Shown here in pieces: positions 26,301-36,200 of a DNA stretch of 64,000 nt. Position 1 is the first letter of the stretch. Each line of letters starts with the position of its first letter. The notes under the pieces were generated by a model. It was not told the origin of the DNA. It searched no databases and worked only from the letters and a program-made list of their open reading frames with translations. Source of the DNA: Elmis aenea (taxonomy: Eukaryota; Arthropoda; Insecta; Coleoptera; Elmidae). The DNA lies in NCBI GenBank assembly GCA_947652605.1, contig OX393577.1, positions 55,948,108 through 56,012,107 on the forward strand. Reading direction: 5' to 3'. The translations under genes and the position numbers were made by a program.

Positions 26301-29300
26301 AAGTCCATCAGTTCTTTGTCTGCTGTTGATAAACACATAGTTGGACGAGCTCTAGCTTTGGTAGCTAGAGCAGGCGACTGTGCTATAGTGGTACAAGCGG
26401 GGCCACTGGGTTTTGCAAATTCAAAGTTGTTTATCTTTGGTTTAGTGTGAAATCGGTCAGGAGTATCACGCTGATATTTAATTATTGCTTCAGCCATACT
26501 AACGAATTTTTTTGATGATACATCGTCTGCAGAAGAATTTTTACATTTTGGCTGCGCTAATAAATTTATATGATCCTAAAGAAGACAAAAAAAAAAGAAA
26601 ATCAACAGATCATAAAAATATGTCATTAATACAAATTCTACAATAATAATATGTCTGATAACTCACTCTTGAAACAGATCGAGATCTAAGCTTTAGCTGA
26701 ACGCTAGATCTCGTTAACATGCGATGATTTCTTACGGTATTTTCCCGTTTCTTCGATTTTTTTGATGATGAAACTTGCAATCCATCGAATGCTTGACTAA
26801 AATTATAAAGTTATACAATTAGTTTGCAATCACATTTTTTTTTTCAAATTTTATGGTGTTTAACCTTTAAGAGCTCAGAGACCGACGGAACCGAATTATT
26901 CCGATAAATGATAGATGGATTAGAATATCGTGCCCGGTCGTTCAGTAGCTTCATATTATACATAGATGTTGCTAGTGTCAAAACGGCAGCAGAAGTGCGT
27001 GTATAGTTTTTTAACTACAGTAACTATAAGCTCAATAGTGTGAACATTCGAATATATGAACCTCTCAGTCTTGTGAACACCACATTTTTATACATAATTA
27101 CTCGTCAACATGAACAGCGATACACTCGGTAACATGAACTGCAAAACTGCAATCTGAACGAGTCTAGACTTGGTAGTTGCTGTATATTTCTAACTTGCTT
27201 TAATTAGGACTGGGTTCAGTTGAATGTGTACAGGTTCTTTGTGAGTGTATTAATTGTGATAAAATATTATTTAATATGGCAAAAATTAAAACTACCACTA
27301 ATAAATGCCTTTCCCTATATGAAAAGGCGAAAATTCTTGAAGAATATAAAAAGGGCATAACAATAACTGCTCTCTCCCAGAAATATGTAGTAGCCAAATC
27401 AACAATTTGCGCAATTAAAAAGCAGAGTGATAAAACCAAATAAGAGGTGCACATTGAAAACCTCTGTGTTCCCGAATAAGGAAAAGAAATTGTATGAATG
27501 GTTTCTTGTACAATGCGAGAGACATTTACCAGTAACTGGCGAAATTATAAAGCAGAAAGCACTAATTATGTATTTATATCCAAATACAAACACCTACAAA
27601 ACCACCTAGTGAGGGAATTCAAGCGTTAAAGGTATCAATGCAATTGGGCAGAGCAAAATGACGTGGATATATCGGATATATTAAGTATTAAAAGGATTTA
27701 TGAAAAAGCTGTTATTTCATGTTCGATGCAAAAGCAGAAACAGACTAAAATTACTTCATTCTTTTCATAATTTTTTGTTAATAAAATAATCATTTTTGCA
27801 TTTAAAATAATTTTTTTTTACACCCCCTATAGAGTGAACAATTGCGGTAATTTGAATATGCTTGGGATTTTTGTGTTCATATTATCGAGCTTGTACTGTA
27901 CATCAAATTTCTGTCTCAGAGACAGACGTTAGCTTTGGTGTAATAAAAGTAAAGGTAATGGAGCTGCTGGTTTAGTGTTTTATTTTAAGTAATAATTATC
28001 CTAATAGTGTAAAAATGAATTACGAACAATAACAAAATTACTTGCAAAGACTTTTTGAAGAATTTTTTTAGAGACACTAGGTATGGAGTTACTTGAGCCA
28101 CATGCAAGACGCAAAGCACTTGCAAAATATCTACCCAGGACGCCTTCAAGAAATTTTTCAAATAACACTGAATGTTTTACATAATGAACAGGCACATGGA
28201 CGCTGCTTTTACTGCAGTAGTAAAAAAAAGTAGAAAAACCAAATATAAGTGCTATATATGCAATAAGTTTATGTGTTTGGAACACATAAAAGGCATATTA
28301 TGTGTAGGATGCTCTGCAAATATACAGGGTTATAACTTTAACTAGAATAAATTCTGTAACTTGGGAATTCAGTATATCGGTAAAACCTGCGAAAACACGT
28401 CAATTTTAGTTTTTCGCCGGATACATTTCAGCAGTATTGCTTTTGGGATATCTTCATCCAGAGGGGTGCAACAACCCCTAATAATTTTTTTTTAAATGTA
28501 AGGATATGTCGAGTGGCATGGCGTTGAAAAGCTCATTTAGAGAGGAATACAATGCATGTTTTATTTTCGAAAAATTCCAAGAGGTTAGGTGTTAACAAAA
28601 TATAAATTTTATATTTTATAGAGGCAAGATTATCAACTGCTAAAAGGTTTTATAGTGAAAAGTTACATTATACTATAAATACTTTTTTGTGCTAAACCTG
28701 AATTTTACTTAATTTATAATGTAAATAACCTATTTCAGATGTTTTTTCTTTATTTTTTAATTTTTGTTTCATTTAAAAAATATTTATCCGTTTTTGTAAG
28801 GATATTTTTAAATAGTTTTTTTTTTTTGTAAAAAACTAACGAAATAGTTTTTTTTTTAAATGAAAATTGTTTTTAAATACAGTCTACTAGTTGCCTTATA
28901 AACTTCAGATTAAAATGATTTAAAAAACATATTTTTCTGTTATATTTTATTTTCGGTTCAAATTAAAAACGTTAGCCCTGAAAGATTAACCAGGGATGGG
29001 GGGTCGGTAGAAAAATGAAACGACTACCGACTCAGTATTTTTAAAACCGGCATTAAATATTTTCAATTTTGTTTCCATTTGTCAACAAAAAAACAAAATG
29101 TCGCTCCCGTTTCTGTTCTTAAAAAATTCGGGTTATATAATTATTGTTTTCATTCTGTTCTTATCTTAAATAAAAATTGCATCTAAGAGTCAGAAGTCGG
29201 TAGTTTTACTGACTCCCGACTCCCCCAAAAAGCATTAATTCCTCGACCCCCAACTCTGCATTCCTGGTATTAACGGTAAACAATTTATTCAATGCATCTT

Positions 29301-30451
29301 ACCTTATTGTATTCACTTCTTCATGGTAATTTAGGTGTAAATTTCCGGCACTTATCGAACGACGGCTTTTAAAAGGTGTTGCTTGCATAGGAGAGTAAAA
29401 ATCACAATTATTTTCCTCTCCAGAGTCACTAGCAGATTCTGAATGTTGACGGTTTTCATGATCGATTTCTAAAAATATACATCAGTTTTCTATAGTTTTG
29501 GAATTCAAGGGCTGAGCACACAACAACATGATATGATGCATGATCAGACAGCAAGTTGAAATTATTGAACAGTGTTCAGATTCCTAAACAACTCAGAGCA
29601 AAAAAACGTAAGTATTAGTAATCACAATGTACTCAACTAACAATAAGGATGTTCTCTGGCATTATATAATTCAGTTTTATACGAGTCTAGTGCATATCAC
29701 TATCATACCATTTTGATGTGCCCTCAGTTTAAAGAGTAGGGGTGGGCGATATATTGCAGTGTTCTCCCCAGGCTTTTTTTGCCGGGCGCTTTGCCCGGCT
29801 GAGAAACTACTTAAACAGTATGCATATTTGTTGTTTAACTATTCTAAGAGGTGTTTGAACGACAGTTTTCAATGACCACCCGGCAAACAAAAATTGTGGG
29901 GAGAACACTGTATTTACATAATTTTGATTGTTATCGAAAAAAAATCGGATATCGATATTTCTCGATATGTATAACAAAAATGAGAGTGGAGTACTTTTTT
30001 TTAGATGTCACCAGCCTTTTTCTGTAGTTTTTTAGAACAAAATTTACAAGGGGCAACCTTTTGTTTTAGCTCTACGGCCTTTTATCAAAATATCGATATA
30101 ACCCAACCCTATTTAACAGCACAATACAAGTAGAGTGATAATTTGAATTGAAAGTAATACATCATGTATGTTTTTGTGAAAAAACAAGACATAATAATAA
30201 AAATTTGGAACTCAGTTACTTAAAAAATAAAGCTAATTTATGATAAGCCTATTTTTATCATTTGTAAAGAACCAATAATTATGAATGAAATCGCAGGTTT
30301 GTCCTACATAAAAAGTTATCCTATTGTCCTTCATAAAAAGTTATCCTAATGTCTTACCAAAATATGATTCTGTATTATTTGTATCTTCCACTTCAACGTT
30401 TCTGGAAAAATCCACAAATTGTGGCCCGTCAAATGCAAACGTCTCAGTCAT
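14355..30451 (-). CDS. TPX2: TPX2, spindle assembly factor (targeting protein for Xklp2)
   Basis: Microtubule nucleator and Aurora A activator at spindles. Ten exons join in phase: 30451-30358, 29468-29303, 26796-26667, 26575-26286, 26149-26023, 20746-20591, 20530-20408, 20178-20062, 20007-19792, 14525-14355; total 529 aa (vertebrate TPX2 is about 750). Exon 1 reads MTETFAFDGPQFVDFSRN...ESYFE, matching the spacing of the vertebrate Aurora A-binding peptide. Exon 4 has SMAEAIIKYQRDTPDRFHTK. Exons 5, 6, 8, 9 and 10 each hold one TPX2-type module, such as FEFHAQPIPKGIF (276), REFHARPLPKSIF (372), FKAKPAKVLGIKPF (414) and FKAKPIRQY (495). Exons 7-10 carry Lys/Glu-rich helices. The end, ELTDPKSPNFVSK, resembles the vertebrate tail. 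About 90 percent of the 16-kb gene is intron filled with transposons. Identity rests on motif order, not alignment. Confidence 0.85.
15014..15660. mobile_element. Truncated hAT element, one end, same family as 22109-23752
   Basis: It starts CAGAGCTGGGCATTACT and continues through a TACT-rich subterminal block. It then runs parallel to the reverse complement of the 23752 end, including ATAGGAACTGTGGTTTTCAA, up to about 15580. It is interrupted by the palindrome at 15241-15401. The other end is not present. Confidence 0.8.
15241..15401. mobile_element. Near-perfect palindromic MITE (161 bp)
   Basis: The arms start GTCTGTTCCAACAGGGCTAT and pair over about 75 bp with ...ATAGCCCTGTTGGAACAGAC. The loop is a few bases around 15325. 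It splits the truncated hAT, so it inserted later. Confidence 0.85.
15726..16823. mobile_element. Long palindromic foldback element in a TPX2 intron
   Basis: Inverted arms run from ACGTTTTGTTTTTCATTAAT to its complement at 16823. They include CCAGGTGATTCAGTTTGACT and AGGGGTGCGACAGTCAAACC on both sides, and the ACAGTTGCCTATC block near 15958 and 16583. The centre contains TTGATTTGGATAGAGAATTT facing its complement. A half copy lies at 2225-2537. Confidence 0.85.
16824..17678. other. Repeat debris between transposons in a TPX2 intron
   Basis: A solitary left end TA-CAGGGTGTAGACTTGG is at 16865. About 17104-17520 resembles, on the other strand, the 2790-3340 intronic stretch (blocks such as AAACACGCTTGA-like and CAAAATTGCAGTTTTATGGC-like). 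No exon seen. Confidence 0.4.
17679..19593 (-). mobile_element. IS630/Tc1/mariner-superfamily element, DD82E type (1915 bp)
   Basis: It is flanked by TA on both sides (17677-17678 and 19594-19595). The inverted repeats TTGCCAGATCCAAGTTTAAA GGCGAAG and their complement are about 27 bp and essentially perfect. It encodes a DDE transposase on the minus strand and lies 199 bp from TPX2 exon 9. Confidence 0.92.
17994..18824 (-). CDS. Tc1/mariner-group transposase, DDE domain (DD82E)
   Basis: The 276-residue open frame covers the catalytic core. VYLDETYIHSGHT supplies the first Asp, VVTDNASYHN the second, and PPYHPDLNPIELIWATVK the Glu. Exactly 82 residues lie between the second Asp and the Glu, against 34-41 in most Tc1, mariner and pogo groups; the extra region contains KWLMNKNIRFDPKMYK. 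The tail is acidic (DSDSEFESDSSDDE). An N-terminal DNA-binding part should lie upstream: on the minus strand MARKLSANEKAVYSS (from 19331) and TRRTLQRLSNYKATNAERT are visible. They are separated by stops or an intron, with a plausible acceptor just before NQQRPIVYLDE. Whether the full enzyme is intact is unclear. From memory, a DD82E lineage has been called Sailor. Confidence 0.85.
   Translation of the reverse strand: MKNIKYFRNQQRPIVYLDETYIHSGHTTSKSWTDNSEKGLFGNIGKGNRLIIVHAGGEMGFIPNCLLIFKSGLKTGDYHNDMNSENYGKWLKEKLIPNLPPESVVVTDNASYHNVQVNPAPSSNSRKCDMVKWLMNKNIRFDPKMYKPQLYHLIKTNKDRHKTYKFDILLNKHGHTVLRLPPYHPDLNPIELIWATVKNNVAKKNVSFKLDDARSIAEEEFNAISPDDWKKRCEHVRIIEDKYLDKELTIDTQSEELIISLGDSDSEFESDSSDDE
22109..23752 (-). 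mobile_element. Inner hAT element with TACT-rich subterminal repeats (1644 bp)
   Basis: The ends CAGAGCTGGGCAAGTACT and ...GTAATGCCCAGCTCTG are inverted. Flanks GGCATAAG (22101-22108) and AGCATAAG (23753-23760) form a 7-of-8 target duplication. Both ends carry dozens of AAGTACTT/GTACTTAAG motifs, probable transposase-binding arrays. A degenerate transposase lies near the right end. Confidence 0.88.
23141..23449 (-). pseudogene. hAT transposase remnant
   Basis: An open 102-residue piece. NTTRIGVHRIATVKKVV resembles the hAT block around a conserved Trp/Asn motif, and NTEYLEEYYLIMEPLAATI resembles the helix that follows it in hAT transposases. Nothing of the catalytic triad is recognisable. The same region is present, further decayed, in the copy at 15014. 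Confidence 0.55.
25338..25533. mobile_element. hAT-type MITE (196 bp) with exact 8-bp target duplication
   Basis: The ends CAGGGCCGGCCCTAGGG and CCCTAGGACCGGTTTTG are imperfect inverted repeats. Both flanks are GGTCCACG (25330-25337 and 25534-25541). The interior block TTTAGATCACCAGCCTGTTT is shared with the element at 29736-30112. Confidence 0.85.
25602..25783. mobile_element. hAT-type MITE (182 bp) with exact 8-bp target duplication
   Basis: The ends are CAGTGTTTCCCGAAC and GGTGGGAAACACTG. The flanks CTTTATTC are identical (25594-25601 and 25784-25791). The interior is AT-rich and non-coding. Confidence 0.9.
27018..27898 (+). mobile_element. Tigger/pogo-type element, internally deleted (881 bp)
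   Basis: Flanked by TA (27016-27017 and 27899-27900). The ends CAGTAACTATAAGCTCAATA and the complement of ...TATCGAGCTTGTACTG are inverted; CAGT...ACTG ends are typical of pogo/Tigger. It encodes the two extremities of a transposase but no catalytic core. Confidence 0.85.
27275..27770 (+). pseudogene. Tigger/pogo transposase with catalytic domain deleted
   Basis: The N-terminus MAKIKTTTNKCLSLYEKAKI then LEEYKKGITITALSQKYVVA is a Psq/CENP-B-type helix-turn-helix. After frameshifts comes the second DNA-binding lobe, KKLYEWFLVQCERHLPVTGE and IIKQKALIMY. The text then jumps to the C-terminal tail SIKRIYEKAVISCSMQKQKQ, which ends KQTKITSFFS and a stop. That tail has the QxxIxxFF form of a PCNA-binding PIP box, known at the end of Tigger/pogo transposases. 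The DDE core is absent. Confidence 0.8.
28020..28320 (+). pseudogene. piggyBac transposase C-terminus, decayed
   Basis: Fragments in shifting frames read LGMELLEPHARRKALAKYLP, then GRCFYCS and YKCYICNKFMCLEHIKGIL, ending CVGC. This Cys pattern is that of the piggyBac C-terminal zinc domain. Several stops are present. Confidence 0.65.
29736..30112. mobile_element. hAT-type MITE with GGGTGGGCGATAT ends, in TPX2 intron 1
   Basis: The left end TAGGGGTGGGCGATATAT faces ATATCGATATAACCCAACCCTA. The flanks are similar but not identical. The interior block TTTAGATGTCACCAGCCTTT is shared with the element at 25338-25533. A smaller MITE is inserted near its left end. Confidence 0.6.
29757..29910. mobile_element. 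hAT-type MITE (154 bp)
   Basis: The ends CAGTGTTCTCCCCAGGC and TGTGGGGAGAACACTG are inverted, with GCCGGG near one end and CCCGGC near the other. It lies inside the 29736-30112 element. Confidence 0.75.
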
Positions 30452-33097
30452 ATTGTGGTTTATAAAAATAAAGCCAGTTCTGTTTAAAATTACAGTTGTT
30501 TACGTATATATATATAATTGTTAATACTCAAGTACAACTACATAAATATGATCTGAAATGAAGAATGCGAAAAGATGATCACTAACTGACAAGTCGACTT
30601 TTAACGGTTACAAATTTCAAATTCAACTGAACTTGTTTAATGAACTAAATTGCCAACTTAAGTTGAGAACTATCTTACCAACAGTCAGCAACACATGCTG
30701 CCATCTCACAACGAAGAGTTAAGTTAACGGTGCATTTGGAACCGTTTTTAAAATACCTACTCGTAAAAACTAAAAATATTATGACCAACGTTAAACATAC
30801 TTAAAAATAAAAATCTGCACATGTATCTTTTAAATTTGCAAAGGGTACCAATATTTGTAAATACTTTTAAATTGATAATTTGTGCTAGCTGCTGATTTGT
30901 TTACTTATTTGTGTCCTATAAGTGTCTGTATTTAATAATTTTATTTAACTTTAATAAAAAAATTTAAAAACTTTCATTTAAACTATACAGGGTGTCACAA
31001 CTTAACCATCTTAAGAGCTAAGATGAGGGTTGAACTGGGGAAAAATTGCGAAATTTGGTGTTAATAAAAATTTCCACGATATTAGTTTAGAAGTTACACA
31101 AAAAAACGAAAAATGTGTATTTGTATTATTTTTGCGTTATTTCGTTCATTTTAAGAGAAATTGTTATAGATTACACTTTCTGGAAGCAATTTTTTATTTT
31201 CTGTTATTTAATTTATATAAAACTAGTATGTCGTTTGTAATGTAAATCAGTTTTACCCTTGACTATGATTTTACATTTATATGTTTAAAGATAGTTTGAC
31301 GCTCAGTTATACATATACAGGGTGATTGATTATTGATTGAGACCGGTACTTAAAAAGATATGAAGAATGAAAAAGCGTATCGATCTGAAATAAATTTTGG
31401 TTATGATCATAATGGCATCTGATCTGTTTAATGAAAATATTTTCAATATGGCGACACTTCCGGAAATACCGGAAGTTGACGTCTACTTTGTTACTTCAAA
31501 TACAATGGTCTATTTTTTATTGCATTTTTGGATTTAACACATTATATTAGAGGGATTTTTAATAGCGTTCTTTATACCCAAGTGCAGTCGTTTTTTAGAT
31601 TTTTGTACATTTTTGAAATTTTTTTATTTTCATTGTGATGCTTAATATTATCTACCGCTGTTATTTTTAAAGAGAAAACCCTCAAATTTAGACTATGCAT
31701 AGAAGAAACCTTGGAGTTTATGCTGGAATTTTTCCAATCGATGCATTACTTACAGGGTGTCCAAAATTTAATTTCCTTTTAATACAACTTCAGACCAGTA
31801 AAACTCGTTTATTTCAAATGCAATGCCCATTTTTTTTTTTCATTTTATAATGTAAAATTAAATTCTGCATCAATCTGTATTAGCGTCTCCTATACCTATA
31901 TGCAATCATTTTCGAGTTATTAAGAATTTTAAAGGTATTGTCATTATGCTACATCAAATGTATGGCAATGACTTATTAGGTAAAAGGAGATATATTTATT
32001 ATCTGATGTCTGATCTTTTAGTTCAGTTTAACGTTTAAATTGCAAAGTCGATATATTTGCAATGATTTATCCTTGTTTAATACATTACATAAAAAAGTTG
32101 CTCCCATTGTACGTATATTATATACATCATAACGTCGTTTTCAAAACAAAGAAATTAAAAACTACGTACAATAGATGGCAAAAACTGTATGTTTTTGGGT
32201 AATTCATTACGTATGGCATTTATTCATTTCTTTGTATGTATCATATACCTATGGAAGGCAAAAAGATTTTAAATTAAATTAGAACTATAATCTACTGAAA
32301 ATGTTTCTGAACGTCATAATGGTGCATGTGAGTTGATTATAGTTAATACAACACTTTAATTATCTGTGAAGATTATTGCACAATTTTTGATTATTAAAAA
32401 TTTTGTTGTCATTAAATTTCCTGTAACGCTCAGGCGCCAAAATATGTAACCCCGGTCCTACTCACAGGCAATTAAAAAAAAAACTTCCTCATAATTTTTG
32501 GACTAATGTTTTGATTAATTTGAAATAAAAACAATATGTTAGCAAACTCATAAAATTGAACAATTTTATTTTGATATTTAACAATTTTTGTGGCTCTTCC
32601 CAGTTTAATTTTTAAATTTCATGATAAAATAAAAGTTAAATTAACAAACTTTAGCGATGTCCTCCCTTAAGGAGGTAGCTACTTTGGAAATTATTCGAAA
32701 CAAGTGCACATGAAACTTTTTTTTAAATAAACCAACATCAACTCTCTGCTCACTAATTGTTTTTATAATTATCAGACATTCTGTACATTCCGAATCAGTA
32801 AGAAACTAATTAGTGTTTAAAGATTTGCGTTGCCTTTCATTAAAACGATTGAAAGTTTATTTATGTATTTATCACTTTAGCACCGCTTCAATTTTATTGA
32901 ATCAAGTTTATTAGTATTACACCTACGTCTTCAATTAGAAGTCTGAACGCTGCCTGTCTGGTTTTCTCTAGTGTTTGCAAGTAAGTCTGTTTCCGAAATT
33001 CTATTATATCGAATAATTTGATGCGATTTTTCACGAATGACCTAAATGGCCGTATCTGTTACACTTTCCATAATGCAAATTTAAAAATTCAATTATG
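30452..33097. other. Intergenic between TPX2 and the Trp-rich gene (divergent genes)
   Basis: No coding exon seen. It should hold the TPX2 promoter near 30452-30750. A solitary repeat end TA-CAGGGTGTCACAACTTAA is near 30989, and a half copy of the 63340 family is at 31318-31810. Confidence 0.5.
31318..31810. repeat. Half copy of the repeat family at 63340-64000
   Basis: It begins TA-CAGGGTGATTGATTATTG and runs parallel to 63345-63803, including CAATATGGCGACACTTCCGG and the ATACCGGAAGTTGACGTCTA block. No opposing arm is present here. Confidence 0.75.
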
Positions 33098-33105
33098 TAT
33101 ATAAA
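33098..33105 (+). promoter_or_regulatory. TATA box of the 93-aa Trp-rich protein gene
   Basis: TATATAAA lies 105 nt upstream of the start codon. Transcription would start near 33128, giving a short 5' UTR. No element was tested. Confidence 0.5.
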
Positions 33106-33209
33106 CACGAGGTTCTGGTTCATTTAAAACATTTCATCCTGGCGTTTTCAAGTGCGATTCATGTGTTTAAAAAAAAATCTAGTGAACCCTATATGGATAT
33201 ATTTATAAA

Positions 33210-36200
33210 ATGAAAATTTGCGTAAGTATAGAGTTTGGTTTATGAATTTTAGTTAAAATAGTTTGTGGTTTATTGTGAATATTTAACATATTTGTAAGTG
33301 TGGTTTGAACTTTTTTTTACTGTTTCATGTAATACAAGTAATTGAAAGTAACTAAACATTTAATGTGCCACTTTCATTCATTATTGAAGTTTAATATTTT
33401 CAACTTCAAGGAAAATTAAATTACGTACTTGCATATGTGTGACTACAAATACTAAAATAAATAGTGCAGTGAAAAAATTAATTGCAAAAGAGATTGGAAA
33501 CATTTAAGAATCGGTTTTAAAACGCAACTCTTTCAAAATATTATACAGGGAAATCCAAAAGTGTGGACACGCTTCTGTAACGGCGTAAATACAAGTTTTA
33601 TGAAAAAATGTTTTGCGTAAAAAGTTTATTATTTATAAATTGTTAGCTACATTTAGACGTACTTCAATTGTTTTTTCGGCCAACCGTGTGCAACTGACAG
33701 GCGATCGTCATATATTTTTTTAAATGGCAACCTATTTTTTGTTTAACTTTAGCTGATAGAGATTTTTTTCTCTATTCAACCATACAGTGTTGCGCAAAAG
33801 TATGGAAACAGACAAATATCTAGAATACTATTGCAGGTATAACACTGAAATTTTATATCCGGTATTTTTCGGATTCGTTGAAAATATTAAGGTTGCAATA
33901 CGACTTCCGCTTCAACCGGAAACGGACTCAAACTTTGAAATTTTAAAAGGAACACCCTGTATATTTTTACATTCTTTGGATTCCTCTTAAAATTTACTTC
34001 AAAAAATGTATAAGGTTATATGGGCCTAATCAACCGTTTTCGTAAAATTAACATTTTTATGAAAAATTTGAGCGATACAGAACTTTAAATTTTTTTAACA
34101 ATTAAGTTATTTAAAAATGCAGTAGAATTTTGTTTGAAAATTGGATTAACAATAGCTTAATTAACACTTTGCGCTAGATACATTTTTAAAATATTATACA
34201 GGGTGTTTTTTACGCTTGGTCAAACTTGTAAAAGTTTAAACATCGATAACTCAATTTTCTTAAATACAACACCCTATATGTTTGTACATAGTCTTGATAT
34301 AATATTTGATTGTCTTTCAAAAACCATCACCATGTTTCATACCTAAAACTAATATTTTTCGAGATATCGCGATTTTATTGTAAATTATTTGGGCAACGTA
34401 ATATTTTCGATTAGGCTATAAAGGTGGAAAGGTAATTTTGAAACAATTGAAAGATAAAAACAAGAAAGTTATTATATTGTGTTTTCCTTACTTATTTTCG
34501 ACATTTTTTATAATGTAGATGTAATTTTACGATTTTTACGTTTAAATCGAGGTTTTTTGTAATACTAAGAAATCTTTGTATGGTAGAAAAGAGACAACTA
34601 ATGTAAAAAAAGTGGGTTGCCATTTAAAAAAATATGACAGTCGCCTGTCAGTTGCACACTGTTGGCCAAAAAAACAATTGAATTACGTCAAAATGTAGCT
34701 AACAATAATTTATTATAAACTTATATAAAACATTTAAAACTTGTATTTACGCCGTTACAGCAGCGTTTCCATCCTTTTGGACTACCCTGTAGGTATATGG
34801 CTTTTTAGTATTTTTAGTCATTAACAATTATAAAAAAAAATAAAGTTTCGCTTTTAATTATTGTTGCAGATTAATAAATATGTCATAAACGCCACTTCAG
34901 ACAAAAAATAAAACAATTCGGTATAATTTTTGTTTTGTAATTTTTTTTTTTATTATCCAAGGCCATGTATAAATTTTGCCGAAATCATTCAAGTTTATTA
35001 TACTTAATTGTAAATTCTTGCAGTAAAAGGCAACGTTTAAAAACTTAATCGTTTTTTTTAAATTGCAGGTACAAATTCTTCTCACTGGTATTATAATTGA
35101 AGTACTAAATCAAGTTGTTGGGTATCCAGCTCACAAAAGGTATTATTTTGCATAATATTTACACCCATGAAATAATAATATTGTTACAGATAACATTATT
35201 TTCTTAACAAGTTTCATAAGGGCTACACTAATGAATATGGGTAATATTTTGAGTTCAAAAATTATTTTTGGGTTGATTTTAATTGAAGTGTTTGCTTATA
35301 CCTATACATATAAACTCCACAATTGTTTTATAGATATTTAGTTTTAATTTTGGAGAACTTTTCTTGATTATAGTACAAAAAATCGTCAATACGATGGTGC
35401 AAGGTCGTGCATCCTAAAATCTAAAATTTCCAAACAAATACAAAAAAAATCGTTGTAAATTTCATCGAAATGACTAAACGGCCTCTCAATGATTTTGGAT
35501 TGTAAGTGATGTGCAAAATGCTACAAAATTTTAATTTTAAAAAGCAAAAAAGTCGTTAATAAAAATAAAATCATATCAACGGACTTGCCTTTAAAGTAAC
35601 AGGAACTAGAAATTCAATTTTCCGTTCTAATTTTTTAATCACCCAAGCATGACTGGTCAACACGCTTAAAGGGGAATCTTATAAATCCTATAAATCATTT
35701 GCACAATTCACTAAAATTTAACGAAAATACCTGCGAAGATAATTATAGTTCAGATATAATTAAAATATTCACTTATAAAACGATTTAGTTAAAATTTAAT
35801 AAATCGAATGAATGATGTTGCTAAAAATGAACAAAGGCTCGAATTTTGGTTTGGCATGTTATTTCTTTGATTTGGAAATAAATATAGATTTTAATTCTGT
35901 GGTAGAATATCATAGTGTGAGCGTAATTGTTTTAAAATATGAACTAAAAACTGCCATATACAGGGTGTTTCACATAGAAGGGTCACTATTGGGATATCGT
36001 AAACGGTAAGAGCTACAAAGAAGTTTAAATTAGATAAATATGTTTTCCTTTCTGAGACCTATTCAGTGATGCTTTAACGTTTTAAAAAAAGTTTTGTGGC
36101 AGGCTAGGTAATAAACAAAATTGAATTTTTTTAAATTTCGTTAATAACTCGGTTATTCTTAATGGTAGAAAAATATTTTTCAGGAAAAAAGTTTAGTAGA

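Larger units (their letters stand above)
26864..28985 (+). mobile_element. Old piggyBac-like element with a Tigger insertion
   Basis: It is flanked by TTAA (26860-26863 and 28986-28989). The termini CCTTTAAGAGCTCAG and the complement of ...AGCCCTGAAAGA match at about 12 of 16 positions. Inside is a decayed piggyBac C-terminal coding stretch at 28020-28320, and the Tigger derivative at 27018-27898. The boundaries are plausible rather than proven. Confidence 0.5.

Noticed and set aside
33787..33990. 67-codon frame (+) in intron 1 of the small Trp-rich gene
   Set aside because: It lies entirely inside the foldback repeat and reappears on the other strand at 55974-56243; it is repeat sequence, not a gene.
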